Shown one piece after another: positions 15,201 through 28,500 of a stretch of DNA of 64,000 nt. The notes beneath the pieces were generated by a model. The model had not been told where the DNA came from. It worked only from the letters and a program-made list of their open reading frames with translations, and did no database searches. A program made the translations under genes and the position numbers. Origin of the DNA: Latrodectus hesperus (Eukaryota; Arthropoda; Arachnida; Araneae; Theridiidae); NCBI GenBank assembly GCA_037975125.1, contig JAJQOW010000239.1, forward strand, positions 84,326 through 148,325. The letters run 5' to 3'. Every line of letters begins with the position of its first letter. Position 1 is the stretch's first letter.

Positions 15201-15679
15201 AATGAAATCCGTCTTATCAGTATGTAATCTCTTTGATGCTGTATTAGAAAATAATTAATTTTGATATGCTTTCATATTCGCACATATGTAAACAATATTT
15301 GAAATCAAAAGATGCTTTAACAAGAATAAGGGAATCGGAATCTATGCAAATCAAGAAAAACTCTTCTGGTCTGGATGTTGGTGATAAAATAATTAATTTC
15401 TTTTTATACTAAATCTTTGAAATTTTGTTTTTATAGTAAATTAAGACAATAAGATTATGCTCGCGAAGCTTAAACAGCACCTCATCAATGACACTCTGAA
15501 AAGAGCCTCTCGCCCTGGTGAAAGGTAAGTGATTTGATATGGCCGCTACAAGGCTTGAGTGAGCTCTCTGTTGTTTTCAAGATAAAGTGAGCTTTTGGCA
15601 CTATCGAGGTCTTAAGACAAAGTACCGCGGGTGAGCTGGTGGAATTCTCCAAAGTATACTTAATTCCTCCCTTTTGTTT

Positions 15680-16410
15680 GACTTGGCCAAATTGTCGGTA
15701 ATCTCATAACCATTCAAACCTACAAGGTAGGGGACCCATTAAGTGTGTGTAGAATGCCTTTTAGAAGCTGATTCAAAAGTTTTATTACATCCAGGCTTGT
15801 TATATCCCCAACACTCATCAAAAGAGAGAGCTGCTGTATAGAGGCATGACTGTCCAATAAAGTCCAAATATCCTTGAACACAAGTTCGGAGGGTGTGTAT
15901 ACAAAATCTAGTCCCTTATAAATTGCCACAATTTTAGATCTGAAGACGGAACAGCCATAAGTATATCTAAACTTAAGGTCAATTGTGTTATTAGGTGTTC
16001 CGATATGCACTCCACTTCCCGATGCATCACCCGTGACCCTGCTACCTTCAGTGTACATCCTCATTTCCGAGAGAGGGGATGTCATGTATTGTCTGAAGAG
16101 TCGATACGTCTAGTGTATTCAGGAATATCTGATTTTTTACACACCCTCATCAATAGTTCAGTCTGAAAATGTACACCCTTTAGAGCAAGCATGAAGAAAG
16201 GTTTGGGTACTGAGAAGTGTGGTTCTACTTCATCGGAAAACAGTACCATCACACTAGCCAAGGAAAAAGGGTAGTTTTTCTTTAAGCACTTATTGTCTTG
16301 CCAAGAGCGCAGAAAGACAGAAGTTCTATGCTGATTCATGAAGCTATAAAGTTTAATGTAATATTTTGTAAGGCAGAATATTCTCCTCAACTCAGAATCT
16401 CTATTATAAA
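15680..16410 (-). pseudogene. Decayed LINE ORF2 C-terminal RNase H domain (relic 2)
   Basis: This is the best preserved of the five relics. An open stretch (16390 to 16082, minus) carries the upstream part (LRSWQDNKCLKKN, PFSLA). A second open stretch (16085 to 15720) carries YTEGSRVTGDASGSGV, CSVFRSKIVAIYKGL and LLDSHASIQQLS. The two overlap by a few bases in different frames, so one frameshift separates them. The final GNEIADNLA-type block follows in broken form near 15690. The acidic residues of the first two blocks are changed (Asp to Glu in YTEGS; Glu to Lys in FRSKIV), so no activity is expected. Confidence 0.82.
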
Positions 16411-17211
16411 TAATCCTGGGATCTCGACAAACATATTTCTAATAAAGTAAATAAGAAATCTTATATCATTAAGGAAAACTATAATAACGTTTAAGTATAT
16501 TTACATTAAGAAGCTTTAAAATTTTTGAATTTACAAAGCTTTTGCAATTCCCAAAACCTATTTTGATCCAACAAAATATATCAGCCGTTAGGTTTTGTTA
16601 AATTGGCAGCATAATTCAAAAAATCTCACAAATACTTCAGGCTCATATTTTACAGCAGGCTAAAAATACTCACATCAGAGTTGAGGATAATTTATTTGAT
16701 ATTGAATAGAATCGTAAAATTATCAGTAATCAATAAAATTCAGGCACTATTTCTTACGTTTGAATTTCCGGAAATAATTTTCCAGAATTGTTAAAAAAAA
16801 CTATTAAAGTTATTTGATCAGTAAATTTTCCAGAAAATTAAAACTTTTATTATAAGAAATCAAACTTTTTTTTAATTTTGAAATAAAGCAATTTATAAAA
16901 ACATTAAAATAAATGTTTATAATAAGGTTTTATAAAACAGAATTGTTTGGACTCGTAGTGAAGTTTAAAACTTGAAGTTAGACGCAGGTTAAATTGCTTT
17001 GAATATATCTTATTAGAAACTGACAATTACTGTTGACATTATCCAATCAAAAATATTCATGAAATTTTCAGAAAATTTTTTAAAGTTTTTAAATTTTAGA
17101 TGGTTATTTACAAGATTAAAAATTTTTGGTAAGAGAAGTTAAATTAACCTACATACGTGCCTGAACTTCAAGTATTTCATCAAATTACTCAAGTGTCTTT
17201 TTTCTAGCAAG

Positions 17212-17236
17212 TCTCTCTCTCTCTCTCTCTCTCTCT
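17212..17236. repeat. (CT)n microsatellite
   Basis: About 12 CT units inside module g. The equivalent place in copy 1 (near 10020) reads gcaagtctgctcc-like sequence without expansion, so the run arose after the copies separated. Confidence 0.95.
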
Positions 17237-19430
17237 GCTCCAATAGAATTTAAAAAATATAAAACATCATATTATAGTGAGACTTTCAGGGGTGGTATAG
17301 CAACATTTTTCAACCGTTCTCTCAGAATTTCTTCCTGACTATTCTTATCATTTAATCCTATGGTATAAATGTCTAAAAGTTGATGGAAAAACTCTGGATA
17401 TAATTATTTTCGACACGTGAAAGATTGCAACATATTTACAATCAAATTCTTCTTTCAAAACATTAAATCTGAAAATTTTTTCTAAATAACGTCTGCACTG
17501 TTTGGTATGCCAAAATGAAATTGGTTATTTTTGAATATGGAAATATCATTTAGTTTTAATTCAGTGTATATGCATTTTTTCTTTATATAACGAACAACTT
17601 TCATCATTACTTTTAAAAAAGTTTTACTGACAAGCTATTTACAGAAAGAAATTAACTTATGCTACTTTTAACAAAATAAATATGAATAACGACATTAACA
17701 CGAACTGTCTATAGTCATGAAAATTCTCTAAGCAGAGGCATAAATAATATGATATTAACACATGCTAAAAGTTGGAACTAAAATTTTTTCTTGATATATT
17801 TTCAAGAATATATTAAACATTTGATAAAAATATCAAAAATAAAATCATATAATATCAATCATGTAAGCATTTTTAATAATTTACAAAATTATTATTATTC
17901 CTGTTTTGAACTCCATTCCTTTATAATTTTTTTATCAACTGTATACACTATTTATTAAATATCTGATATAATTATTTTTTTAACTTGAAAACTATAATTA
18001 AATGCAAAGAAATTTGAAAATGTCTTAACAATTGTAGAATTCGGATATGGGTGTGTCAACCATCAATGTAACACTTCTATTTTACAGGAGTACGTTTTCT
18101 ATTTTAAATGAGCATATTTTATAAACCTGTTTGGATTCTCAGGACAAAACTTCGTTAATATTTCAGATACTCTTAAAAAAGAAATTATGTTAAAATATTA
18201 TGTTTTATGTGAGTTCATATTTTTATGTAAATAATCTTGCTTAGAAAAGTGTCTTTAAAATGGCTTGACAACTGCAGAATTCGGTAAAGTTGTAGCCACT
18301 GGCATAATCTATCACTTTCTATTTTAAAAAGTACGTAAGCTTGTAGCTTAACTTATAAAAACCTGTTTGACAAATCTTGCTTGCAAAATGAGAGATAATG
18401 TTTCGATATTGTGTGTAATCTAGTCGATACTTTATATAAATAATTATGCTAAGAAGAGTGTCAGCAATTTAACAAACACTGTGATATTAACGCATTAGAA
18501 ACTAGATATGAATATTAAATTTAATCAAGCAATAAAATAAAATATGAAAACAATCACTGCCTTTGTTATAGAGAAGCATAAAAGGGTGGTTTATTCCTCA
18601 ATTTTCCCGATTAATATCTCAATGAAACCAAGTACAGATCAATTAAAAACTATCTCGGGGAATTGACTTATATTCGTAAATATTAATTTAGTTACATTTC
18701 AAAAGCGATGAAATAAAAGTAAAAACTAATCATATTTAATGAAAAATAAAGAATAAATATGCTTTTATAAAAGCAGGCAAAATTAAAGAATTTTTGAATT
18801 TCTGTTTTAAATATTTATGGCAACCCCGTGGGGGTGGTCAAACTGTTCACCACAAAATGAGACACGTTGGCTTGCAGATGCGCCAACATTTATAATAGTT
18901 ATAGATTCTTAAATTTAATATTACTTAACTGTGAATGTTATTAACTAAACGCTTGCAAATTTGCTTGTTTTATATATTCTAAGCAACAAAATGAGATTTT
19001 ACTCTTATTTTATGTTTTAAATTATAATTTTGTTTTCGTTTCAGCGGTTTGTTTTCATTTGTGTAGAACAAGTTTGAGTGCCGATACGAACAGTGAAAGT
19101 CCATTCCATTAAAAGTTCACGTTACCACTAGGAACGTGTAAGAAATCTAAAAATTTTTAACATGTAACAACAAATATATTTATTAATACGGCCTATATTT
19201 GTTCTTTATGAGCTTAGAAGCAGTTGTGGGTCAATGTTTTTGTTCAATTTCCTCTTTTTGTTACAATCATAATATACATTCGTTTTTCTATATGGCAACC
19301 GAAACTCGCCACTCAAAATTATTCTCAGCCAAATTAAATTTTCATCACTTTGAGACCACATCTGTTTGGCTATTTTACATTTTCTATTTCTCTTTGCTTT
19401 GAGTGCTTAAAAGTATTCTTTCTTAGTACT

Positions 19431-19581
19431 TTTGCTTGTGGTATGACTAAGCTATGGGCTTACTCGACCTTCTCAAGTGACTACCATTTCTAAAATAAAT
19501 TATTATGATTACTATATTTAAATTTATTCAATATTTTTATTTTAGATTTAGTTACACTTTTTAAGGTAAACTTATAATATA

Positions 19582-19674
<93 letters not shown>

Positions 19675-19828
19675 TTTATTTTTGCTTATGGTATGACTAA
19701 GACATGGGCTTACTCGATCTTGTCAAGTGGCTATCATTTCTAAAATAATTTTTTATGATTACTACTTGTAAATTTAATCAATATTTTTATTTTAGATTTA
19801 GTTACACTTTTTAAGGTAAACTTATCAG

Positions 19829-19886
<58 letters not shown>
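19431..19886. repeat. 250-bp tandem duplication, each unit ending in (TA)n
   Basis: tttgcttgtggtatgactaag at 19431 recurs as tttgcttatggtatgactaag at 19681. The units stay alignable through ttttagatttagttacac and ttaaggtaaacttat. Each unit ends in a TA run (19575-19672 and 19832-19886), so the duplication probably included the microsatellite or used it for unequal exchange. Confidence 0.92.
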
Positions 19887-19888
<2 letters not shown>

Positions 19889-20864
19889 AAAGTTTCAGTT
19901 ATAGAAACATTTTTCTATAGTTCACTCGAAATTTCTTCCTGTATATTGTTATCATTTAATACGATGGTATAAATTTCTTAAAGTTTACGTAAGCGATTAA
20001 ATGAGATTGTTGTCATATACTATCCTAAAAGTAATATCTCTTTATGGACTTTCTAAACTTTCGTGATATCCTAACTTTGCATCTTGAGTCTAAATAATTA
20101 ATTAGGGAAACTCTCGATAAAACAGGCATCTATTAATTCATTTATAATAGTCTTATTAAAAAACGAAAGACATTGATAAACTTTAAGAACAACTGTTTTG
20201 TAACGCGAATATCTTAAAAAATATGTGTGTGTGTATTTATAAAAATCAACACTCAATATAAAGTGAGCTTCCATGTTGTTGAAGACTGTTTCCTCCTCTG
20301 ACGCAGATTTATTAGGTTTCAGAAAAGAAGGAATAAATATCCCAAAGGTGATTTAAATTATATATCGGTAAATATAAAAAAAAATGTTTTCGCATTTTTA
20401 CCGAACGAAAATACAATTCGCAATGGGAAAATTAATTTATTATTGTTGCTGAGATAACAAGTTTCAGACCTTCTGAAAGATTAAATATTTCGAACTTAAA
20501 TATTCCAAGTGCTGTTATACTAGTTGACCCAGGATTTTACTGTACCCAAAAAATAGATATTTATTTTCAAATGCAAAATTTTTCATTTTATAATTTAATG
20601 AAGATAAAATAAAGGTAGCACACAACTTATTTTGAAATAAAGTTGATTTAGTTATTTTTTTCAGGTTTTATTAAAGACATAAAAACTAAAAACTAAGACA
20701 TTTTTAATAAAACTTTCAAAGACGTTTGGGAAATTGAAAAAGTAGAAATAGATGAAACTTGCAAAGATGATTTTAAGTATTGTAAAGAATATTTTACAAA
20801 AATTCAATATAGAAAATCGAATGGTTGATCTATTGTGGAAATGCCATTTAAATCTAATATTTCC
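19887..20864. other. Module g fragment followed by single-copy sequence
   Basis: About 19888-20000 is a stray third copy of the module g phrase caacatttttcaaccgttct...tatcatttaat...ggtataaatttct (compare 10070-10175 and 17280-17385). From about 20000 to 20864 I find no match elsewhere in the window and no gene. A short TG run lies at about 20224-20234. Confidence 0.6.
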
Positions 20865-20946
20865 AAAGATATGTTAAAGCAACCGCATCAAAAACAATAG
20901 ACCAGTTATGGATTCGTTTAGAATGCGATTTTTCTATGCAAACACT

Positions 20947-21882
20947 GTCATAGTGTAATACGACATAACCAAGCCCTGAGAAAATAGGTGTGTATATTTT
21001 TATTGCACTTTAAATTTTTAGCACAATGAGACAATTGCAATAAAAGAATAAATTTTTCCTTTCGGAATGGATGAGTGATATGGAGGAAATTGTAAGCAAA
21101 GTATATGTATTATGATTTGTATTATTTGTAAATCTGACCAGTCGGGAATGAGGGTGAGAGATTTCTGACCTATCCCATAGAAGTATAGGAGGAACTACAG
21201 AACATTAGAAAACCAATGGTGTAAAGAGGAGGAGCTAAGACGAAAATTATGAAGAGTTAAAAACTGCATCCAAACACAGAAAAGGGACACTGAAGCCCCA
21301 GAGAAGCCCGACATAGAAAAGGAGTCCACAATTGAGGACTGGGGCCTCATTGTTAATAAGAAGTTAAAAGAAGTTAGTTGCAAACGAAGTATAACTGCTC
21401 TGTCCAGTTGGAACCCTGCTTCAAATTTCCAAAATGGAACTGCAGATGTCCGACAAATAGATGAAAAGAAAAGAGACGATAAAGTCTGAGGAGAGATACC
21501 AGAGAAATGAGGGAAAGCTCATGAGCCAGGAGCAAGCCAAGCGTGATCCTGAGCCGGTAATGCCATTGACCTTTGGGGATACCATACTGCTACTTCTAAA
21601 ACGGGTGAGTCTGATCTCTCGTTCCTCGTCAATCTGGTCACACTCAGTTATGATATATTAATGTGTAATTGTAATAAAACAAATAATAATGTTAGAATCT
21701 CAATTATTTAATCAATAATGTTGTGATTGTAAATGTATAAATTTTTATTGTACTTAAGTTACAAAAATAAATTATTAAGTTTTATTGTATTTTTGTTTTG
21801 AATTTATCTCTGTCATTCAATTATTTAAAAAACGAATCTGGGGTTCCTCGGAGTTTTTCTAAAATTACCGAGTTCACCACAA
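20947..21882. mobile_element. 936-bp insertion with 8-bp flanking repeats, class unknown
   Basis: caaacact occurs at 20939-20946 and again at 21883-21890. The homologous module b at 45.53 kb has it once (gcaaacactttattgag), so this segment is an insertion with an 8-bp target duplication. An 8-bp duplication is typical of hAT elements and also occurs in some other families. The ends (gtcatagtgtaatac and aattaccgagttcaccacaa) do not form a clear inverted repeat and there is no poly-A tail, so the class stays open. The interior is less A+T-rich than its surroundings and holds an exon-like segment. Confidence 0.7.
21181..21604 (+). pseudogene. Exon-like fragment inside the insertion, gene unknown
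   Basis: The segment is preceded by a plausible 3' splice site (atttctgacctatcccatag, ending at 21180) and followed by a consensus 5' splice site (cgg|gtgagt at 21605-21610). From 21181 one frame reads KYRRNYRTLENQWCKEEEL. It hits a TGA at 21250-21252, then stays open for 78 codons to the TGA at 21487-21489 (IEKESTIEDWGLIVNKKLK within it). A second open frame (21461-21661, different phase) contains KSEERYQRNEGKLMSQEQAK and overlaps the first, which suggests one frameshift. The composition is rich in Lys, Glu and Arg and looks coding, unlike the surrounding repeats. I do not recognise the gene. It may be a decayed exon carried by the mobile insertion. Confidence 0.45.
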
Positions 21883-23783
21883 CAAACACTTTCTTGAGAT
21901 TTTCTCAGCGAGTAGGAATTATTAAAACATTTATAAAATTTGTAAGAAGATTCAAACATGGGAAAAAGGTACTACTTACCGTATCACGGTGTGTTACACC
22001 AATCAAACTATATCTACAAAATTTCCAGTAGTTTTCAAATCGAGTGAAAAATGTATGGTGGAAATTATTTGAATATTCTACTAAGCAGGAAAGGAGTACT
22101 TCATGATTATCTCTTCTTGATTCTAATAAGATGTAGAGAACAGGCTTATGCATTTATTGCAGGTATAAAAAAATGTTCCGGATGATTGAAATTAATCCTT
22201 CCTTCGCAATTTAAACTTCAAAATAATCTATGGAAGGAAAATAAAACTGCACCCACTAAAGTTTTCGAATTCAATGTTTATTCTCAGTCTGGAAGTATGA
22301 CCAATTGAAAAATCATTAATTAAAACTAAGGTGGAATATTATATTATGTTATATATATATTTTTTTCAAAATGTTTCATATCTTTACACGAAATTTCGAA
22401 ATCAGAAGGAGAAATACTGCCGTGTTTACAATTTTTTAGCAAAGTCACCTCATCGCTACTATTTGTGTTAGCCTTCATTTTTCATTTATATAAAAAGATT
22501 TCTTTGATTATTTTATATGCATGAAGAATGATTTTATGAACCTTTTTACAATCATCAGAGTATTATGAACTGAAATGTATCGCAAATGATTTTGTGTTTT
22601 ATATTTGTTAATAATTTCTGTGATATCTTTATTCCTTCTTATAGAGAAAAAATAAATTTTGTTACAAAATTTTTGTCATTGCGTAAAATTTTGCAAATGG
22701 TATGTTTTCCTTTATCTGCCAGAAACTAAAGTGTCTAAAAACACTTTGAAAAACCAAAATTTGAAAATGACAAATATAAAACTTGTGTTTGGTTTATATA
22801 TTAAGAATAAAAATAGGTTCCAACTATAAAAATACAGTATGATTTCTATAAAAAAACAATATTTATTGATTTCATAAAAATGGTCTTAATCATGGCAATA
22901 TCAATCTATCTAAATTAGCGATTAATGGTATTTTGAATATATATTATGAATGAAAAATTTACCTTCTTCTGAGGTACCACTCAATTTATATTAACCAAAG
23001 AAACGAAACAATAATTAGTATTATCTTTATAATATTCTCCAATTCTTATGATATAAAATATTCGTATCAATTTAATACCATTTTAAACAATATTCTTGAT
23101 GAAAGCAAGCACAACATGCATTTCTTTCTGAGCGACCATTTTGTCATTATCATTAGGAAAGTAATAATTTTCTTGTCTTCAAATTATTTTACCATCCGAC
23201 TATACAAAAAATATCATTTAAGAGTACATTATGATAAACAAGTTTATATGAAATTTAGAAAGTGTAAATTTATTAGTGCTTATAGTCAGACAAAACATAA
23301 GTGAAAATTTATAGCAAAAAACGTGTTACTTTATATGAATTAAAGGAGTATTCACAATACAAGCTTTATTTCATACAATATCATACTCTCAGACTTCACA
23401 GACACCACTCTAGATGAAATATTATCTCATAAACTCAAATAAAAACCTTCCCTTACTATCTTCGCTACAAATTAAAGCATTTTTTGATTGAGCTAAGCGT
23501 AAGCCAATTAACATTAACATATATAATTTTATTAGTACAACAGTCACTCATTTGTTGCAACTCTAATTTATTATTCATATTTAGTGGTGTAACCAAAATC
23601 ATCTAAGGGACTTAGCATTTTTAAATATATTACGAGAAAATTTTGGAATGATCGACAGGTGAACAAGCAATTAATCAATTTTCATCATAAAAAGGAAAGG
23701 AATATGTATGGAGTATAATAAATATATCAGATTAATTTTGTGTGGTTAATAAGTACACCTTCTTATATAGAATATAAACATAG

Positions 23784-25561
23784 ACATAGACATACGCAGT
23801 GGAACACCTGGTCTGTACCTTAGGTTATCAGGTATAGCTCCATCACGTAATACATCTGGTGTGACAGAATTGTCACGAAATTTGATAACAAAATTGAATT
23901 TCAATAGGTCTCTAATATTTGAAATTAATAATTTGACAGAAAAATAACAGCAACAACAAAACATTTACAAAATTTTCACTATGGGCGATGACATGAGTTA
24001 AATATTGCTATAAAATTGTGAAGATAGATTATCCTAACACTCCAAGTAACTCTGGTAAAGATACAAATTAATTATCTTTATGATGGTCATAGCAGACGAT
24101 ATAAGTAGTTTATAACACAAATATGCAAGCAATATAATTAAGTTTAAGTAGAAGAGTATAAAAAGAGCAAATAATTGGGACAGAGAGAGATTTTCAATAA
24201 GTACTAGTAACTCTCTCATGCTTTAACTGGGTCCTTTAATTTAACATTGCATTTTTCGCAATACCAAAGGACTACATTGTCTACACGCAGATAGTTAAGA
24301 TTACATATGCATGAATGGTATCCTATTGAACATTTAACATTTGCTGTAGGTGATAACTGTAGAATATTTAAAGTATAACAGATTACAGTCTGCTGATTCA
24401 GTTAATATTTTGCAGCTGTTCAGTCTGTGCATTGTAGTTACCACGATTAAGAAAATTATTGAGCAAAATATAATTACAATACAATAAATAATAAAAAGGC
24501 TTAAAAATGAATAAAATATATAGCAAAATATTTTACAGACACTCTAACATTACTAGAAATAATAATGAACATATATTGCACTAAAATTGCTAAATAAAGT
24601 ATTTCTGAAGACTCAAAGCAAGCTTCAATATAAACCCCAGTTTTATATATAGTGGTTAGATAGAGGGAAGTGTTATATCACATGACGTATCATATTATCA
24701 CATGACGTATTATATTACATGACAAGATTGTATTAGAAAAAGAGCAAATATATACTAATAGTTAAGTTTAAATATGCATGAAAGGTATCCTGTTGAACAT
24801 TTAACATTTGCTGTAAGTGATAAACAGTAGAATATTTAAAGTATTACAGATTGCAATCTGCTGATTCAGTTAATATTTTGCAGCAGCTCAGTCTGTGCAC
24901 TATAGTTAGTACGATTAAGAAAATTATTGAACAAAATATAATTACAATACAATGAATAATAAAAATGGCTTAAAAAAGTGAATAAAATACACAGCAAAAT
25001 ATTTTATAGACATTCTAACATTACTAGAAATAATAATGAACATATATTGCACTAAAATTGCTAAATAGGGTATTTCTGAATACTCAAAGCAAATTTGAAT
25101 ATTAACCCCTAGTTTTATACATAGTGGTTAGATAGAGGAAATGATATATGACTTGACGTACCATATAAAGATTGTAATAGAAAATGCGCAAATATATGCA
25201 ATACATTGATAGTATATACATAAATAAAACATATACTAATTGTGAAATATTACAATGCATTATTTTATCACATAAAAAACCTGCATTGTCTGTTCACAGT
25301 TTATAATGGTTTACAATGTTTAGGAAATATAATGCAAAATTAGACATTAAAATTACTAATTGATAAACTTTGCTAGGATATTTAATATTGCACATTACAT
25401 TGTGCCGAGTCAATCAATATTTTTCAACTCCTTAATCTGAATAATTATTATTATCAAAATAATAAAAATTAATTTCTAAACAAATACAATACCTATTAAT
25501 ATTTTATGACAAAAAGTGGAGAAATACCTTACAATAATTTTTACCCTTTACCAAACTGTTC
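23784..25561 (-). other. LINE 3' UTR
   Basis: About 1.78 kb of A+T-rich non-coding sequence after ORF2, unusually long for this kind of element because a 467-bp segment is duplicated in it. It ends in the minus-strand tail actgcgtatgtctatgt, so the element probably uses a short simple-repeat tail rather than poly-A. Two 20-bp copies of an atcacatgacgtat-containing phrase lie at about 24677-24716. Short open frames here are not credible genes. Confidence 0.85.
24294..25227. repeat. 467-bp tandem duplication in the LINE 3' UTR
   Basis: Two adjacent copies, starting at gttaagattacatatgcatg (24294) and gttaagtttaaatatgcatg (24761), stay alignable through gctgattcagttaatatttt and gaacatatattgcactaaaa. 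They differ at scattered positions, so the duplication predates this insertion. A much more diverged third fragment may lie at about 25275-25520 (cattgtctgttcacag; gagtcaatcaatattttt). Confidence 0.93.
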
Positions 25562-28500
25562 TTATGATGAAATCCGTTGCTCAGTTATGGCATTATCCTT
25601 ACAGAGTTCGGATCCTTTTTCATAGATAAAGGAGATTATGTTTTTTATCTTATGCAGAAGAGAAGGAGTTTTGCTAGCATAGCGGAGAAACGGAGTAAGT
25701 TCTTCCGAGTTTTTAGGCGCTTTTAGGTGCCATTGTTTTGTGAAATCACATTCAAACATATAATGAACAATGGTCCCAACCTGACCGCATGAACAAGCAC
25801 TATTTGGAGCCATGCCCCTTTTATTGAGATACTCCGGTGTTGGAGTATGTCCAGAAAGAAACTGTGCTTCTTTGTGGTCCTTGACAAGGAAATCAAGAGA
25901 GACAGAGGGTTTAAGGCTGTATGTCCATCTACCTTGTTCTGCCTCATTCCATTCTTGTTGCCAGGCCATTAGTAAATGGTTACGTAATTTAGAAATCAAG
26001 TATGATTTGGGCCATTTTAATTCAATTTTTGGCATGTTTGAGCATGCTTTGGCAGCTTGCTTTGCCAGTATGTCAGCTCTTTCATTACCAGTATGTCCAG
26101 CATGAGCCTTGATCCAGTGAAGACAAATTTGCCATCTATTGCTAAATGTCCTGAGGCGATTCTGGATGTCCTGAATCAGTGGGCTTCTGTGATATGGATT
26201 AAATATTCCCAAAAGAGCTGATTGGCTGTCTGACCAAATCACTGCCTTGTATAAATTATTGTCGGCTATATATTTTAATGCTTTATCAATCGCAACCAAT
26301 TCTGCTTGGAAAACACTGTTAGCTTCTCTTAATTGTCCCTGCCAATAACCACTCTCCTGTCCATTTTCGAAAATGCAGAAAGCTGCTCCCACTTGGCCTT
26401 CTATTTTTGAACCATCGGTGAAAAAGTGTTGGTGAGTGCCTTGGCACTGTGTAGGATTCGAAGTGTGAACCATTATCCCTTCCATCTGTGTTGCTGGGTG
26501 GAATAATGCTTTGAAGGGAATTTCAAAGTCATCTGGGTTATAAATTGCATCCAGGAAAGTGATTTTTTCTTGATGTTGGAAAATGTTAGATTTAGCAGCT
26601 TCTAGTTGAACCATTAAATGTAATGGAAAGACTCCTGCCAAGATGTTTAATGCTGCCGTAGAAGTCGTGCGGAAACATCTAGTGATACTTAAGGTGAAAT
26701 GTCTCTGCAAACTAGATAGTTGTCTGACTTTTCTGCTTGTCATTGGTTCCGCCCAGACTGCTGATCCATAGCATATCATTCTTTCAATAATGGTTTTATA
26801 CCAAATTTTAAGGATTCTGGTATTTACACCCCAGTTTCTATTCGTTGTTCGTCTTAGGCTGTTTACAATAGCTATAGTCTTTATCTTTTGTTGCCTGATG
26901 TGAGGGAGCCATGATAGTTTGCAATCAAGAATTACTCCTAAATATTTCATTTCCTTAACTTTTTTAATGCTTCTTCCACAAATTTCAATCTTCGGATATG
27001 ATTTTAAGCATTTTTTGCCGCTGCCAAAAAAGATGGCTTGAGTTTTTTCATGGGCTATAATTAATTTATGTTCCTTACACAAATCTTCAAATTGTGCGAG
27101 TGCAATATTGGCTGTTAGCTTTAACTGCTCTTTTGTTTTTGCTGAAACAATGAGCAGTGCATCATCGGCAAATGCTTGCAATGATGTGTTATTTGGCCAT
27201 TTCTGGAGAAGGAAATCATTAAAGTATATGTTCCAAAGCAATGGTCCCCCACAGGATCCCTGCGGACAACCCCTGTTATGTTGGTGTAGTACAAAACCTC
27301 CATCGTGTTTAATTAAACTCTTTCTATCGGTGAGAAAGTGTGCCCACATCTTAAATAAATTGTTGGGACAGTTAAGCTTGGCCATTTTATCTAACACTCC
27401 TGGCCACCAGATTGAGTCAAAAGCGCCTTTGAGATCTAGGCTGATTACTACTGTGTAGTGTCCTCTGTTCTTATTTTCTTCGATCTTTTTTATCAGGTTT
27501 TTCAAAGCATGCTCTGTTAATTTATTAGCTCGAAATCCAAACTGTAATTCGCTCAGCTTCTTATTATTTTCGAGATGTTAACTCGTTCTTTCTACCAGCA
27601 ATTTTTCCAATACCTTACCTATTGCCGGCAGAAGACAGATAGGTCTGTAGGATCCAGGTTGATTTGGATTTTTCCCATTTTTTAGAAAAAATATGATTTG
27701 GCCTTTTTTATAAGTACTGGGAAAGCAGTGTAGTTCCAAGCACCTATTAAATAGTGTATTAAAGAGTGATGGTGCAGCATAGTGAATAGCCTTGACAAGA
27801 GCATTATCTATACCATCCGGTCCCGGAGCCTTTCCTGTTTTAAGTCTTCTAATGGCGTGAGTGACTTCTTGTTTTGTGAACCATTGGTCATTTGGAGTAG
27901 TATTTAATGTTGGGGAATTTCGAATTTGTTTTTGGTGGGGTGTATCTTCTTCGGTGTTATCTTCAGGAAAACAAGAAGTCATTATTTTGTTTATAATATC
28001 CTCCGCTATGACTTGTCTTTTCCGCTGTGGACCTGTACCATTATCTGTTAAGAGAGTTGGCTTGAATGTTTTGCCCATAGCGAGCTTCTGTAGTGTGCCA
28101 TATACTTCCTTGTTATTGGTGCAGAATTTGCGCCAACTACTTAACTTGGCTTCTTGGATTGAGCGCTTATAAATAGCCAGTTCTTTTTTATAAGCTTGAA
28201 GTGCTAATCCTCTTGCTGGTTCAGGGGTTGATTTCATGCGTCTTCGCAAAGCTTTGACTTTTTGACGCATCTGCCTCAATGTAGAAGTCCACCAGTTTAT
28301 ATTAGTTTTCGGCTTAGCAATTTTTATTTTTAATGTCTCATCACAGGCTTTAATAATATTGCTATTAATGTCTTCGACTATATATTCGAGTTCTTCTCTG
28401 TTTTTTGCATTCTGGATTTTTGGAATTTCCAAGAGAAGATAGGGTCTAATTCGATTTTGAAAAGCTTTCAATCTGCAGTTTGTTTTGTATCTTCGGTTTG

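Larger units (their letters stand above)
10296..19570. repeat. Long repeat copy 2: modules d-e-f-g-a
   Basis: Modules: d (about 10296-13900, interrupted by Tc1-a), e (about 13920-15670), f (RNase H relic, 15680-16410), g (about 16410-17510) and a (about 17510-19570, with the phrase gagcttagaagcagttgtgg near 19208, shared with 53640). It is the only copy here with g and a in uninterrupted order and, with the following stretch to 34.4 kb, the best guide to the ancestral layout. No intact gene. Confidence 0.75.
20865..23783. repeat. Long repeat copy 2 continued: modules b and c
   Basis: Module b matches 45463-47640 (shared phrases: gattcgtttagaa, aagaagattcaaacatgg, atgttccggatgattgaa, accttcttctgaggtaccact). 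It is interrupted by the insertion at 20947-21882. Module c starts near 23330 (ttcacagacaccactct; gttgcaactctaattta) and is interrupted by the LINE, which starts at 23784. No gene of its own. Confidence 0.78.

Noticed and set aside
27578..27580. The TAA inside ORF2 as a programmed recoding or readthrough signal
   Set aside because: It lies in the middle of the RT domain, there is no obvious downstream structure, and a single point mutation in one copy explains it.
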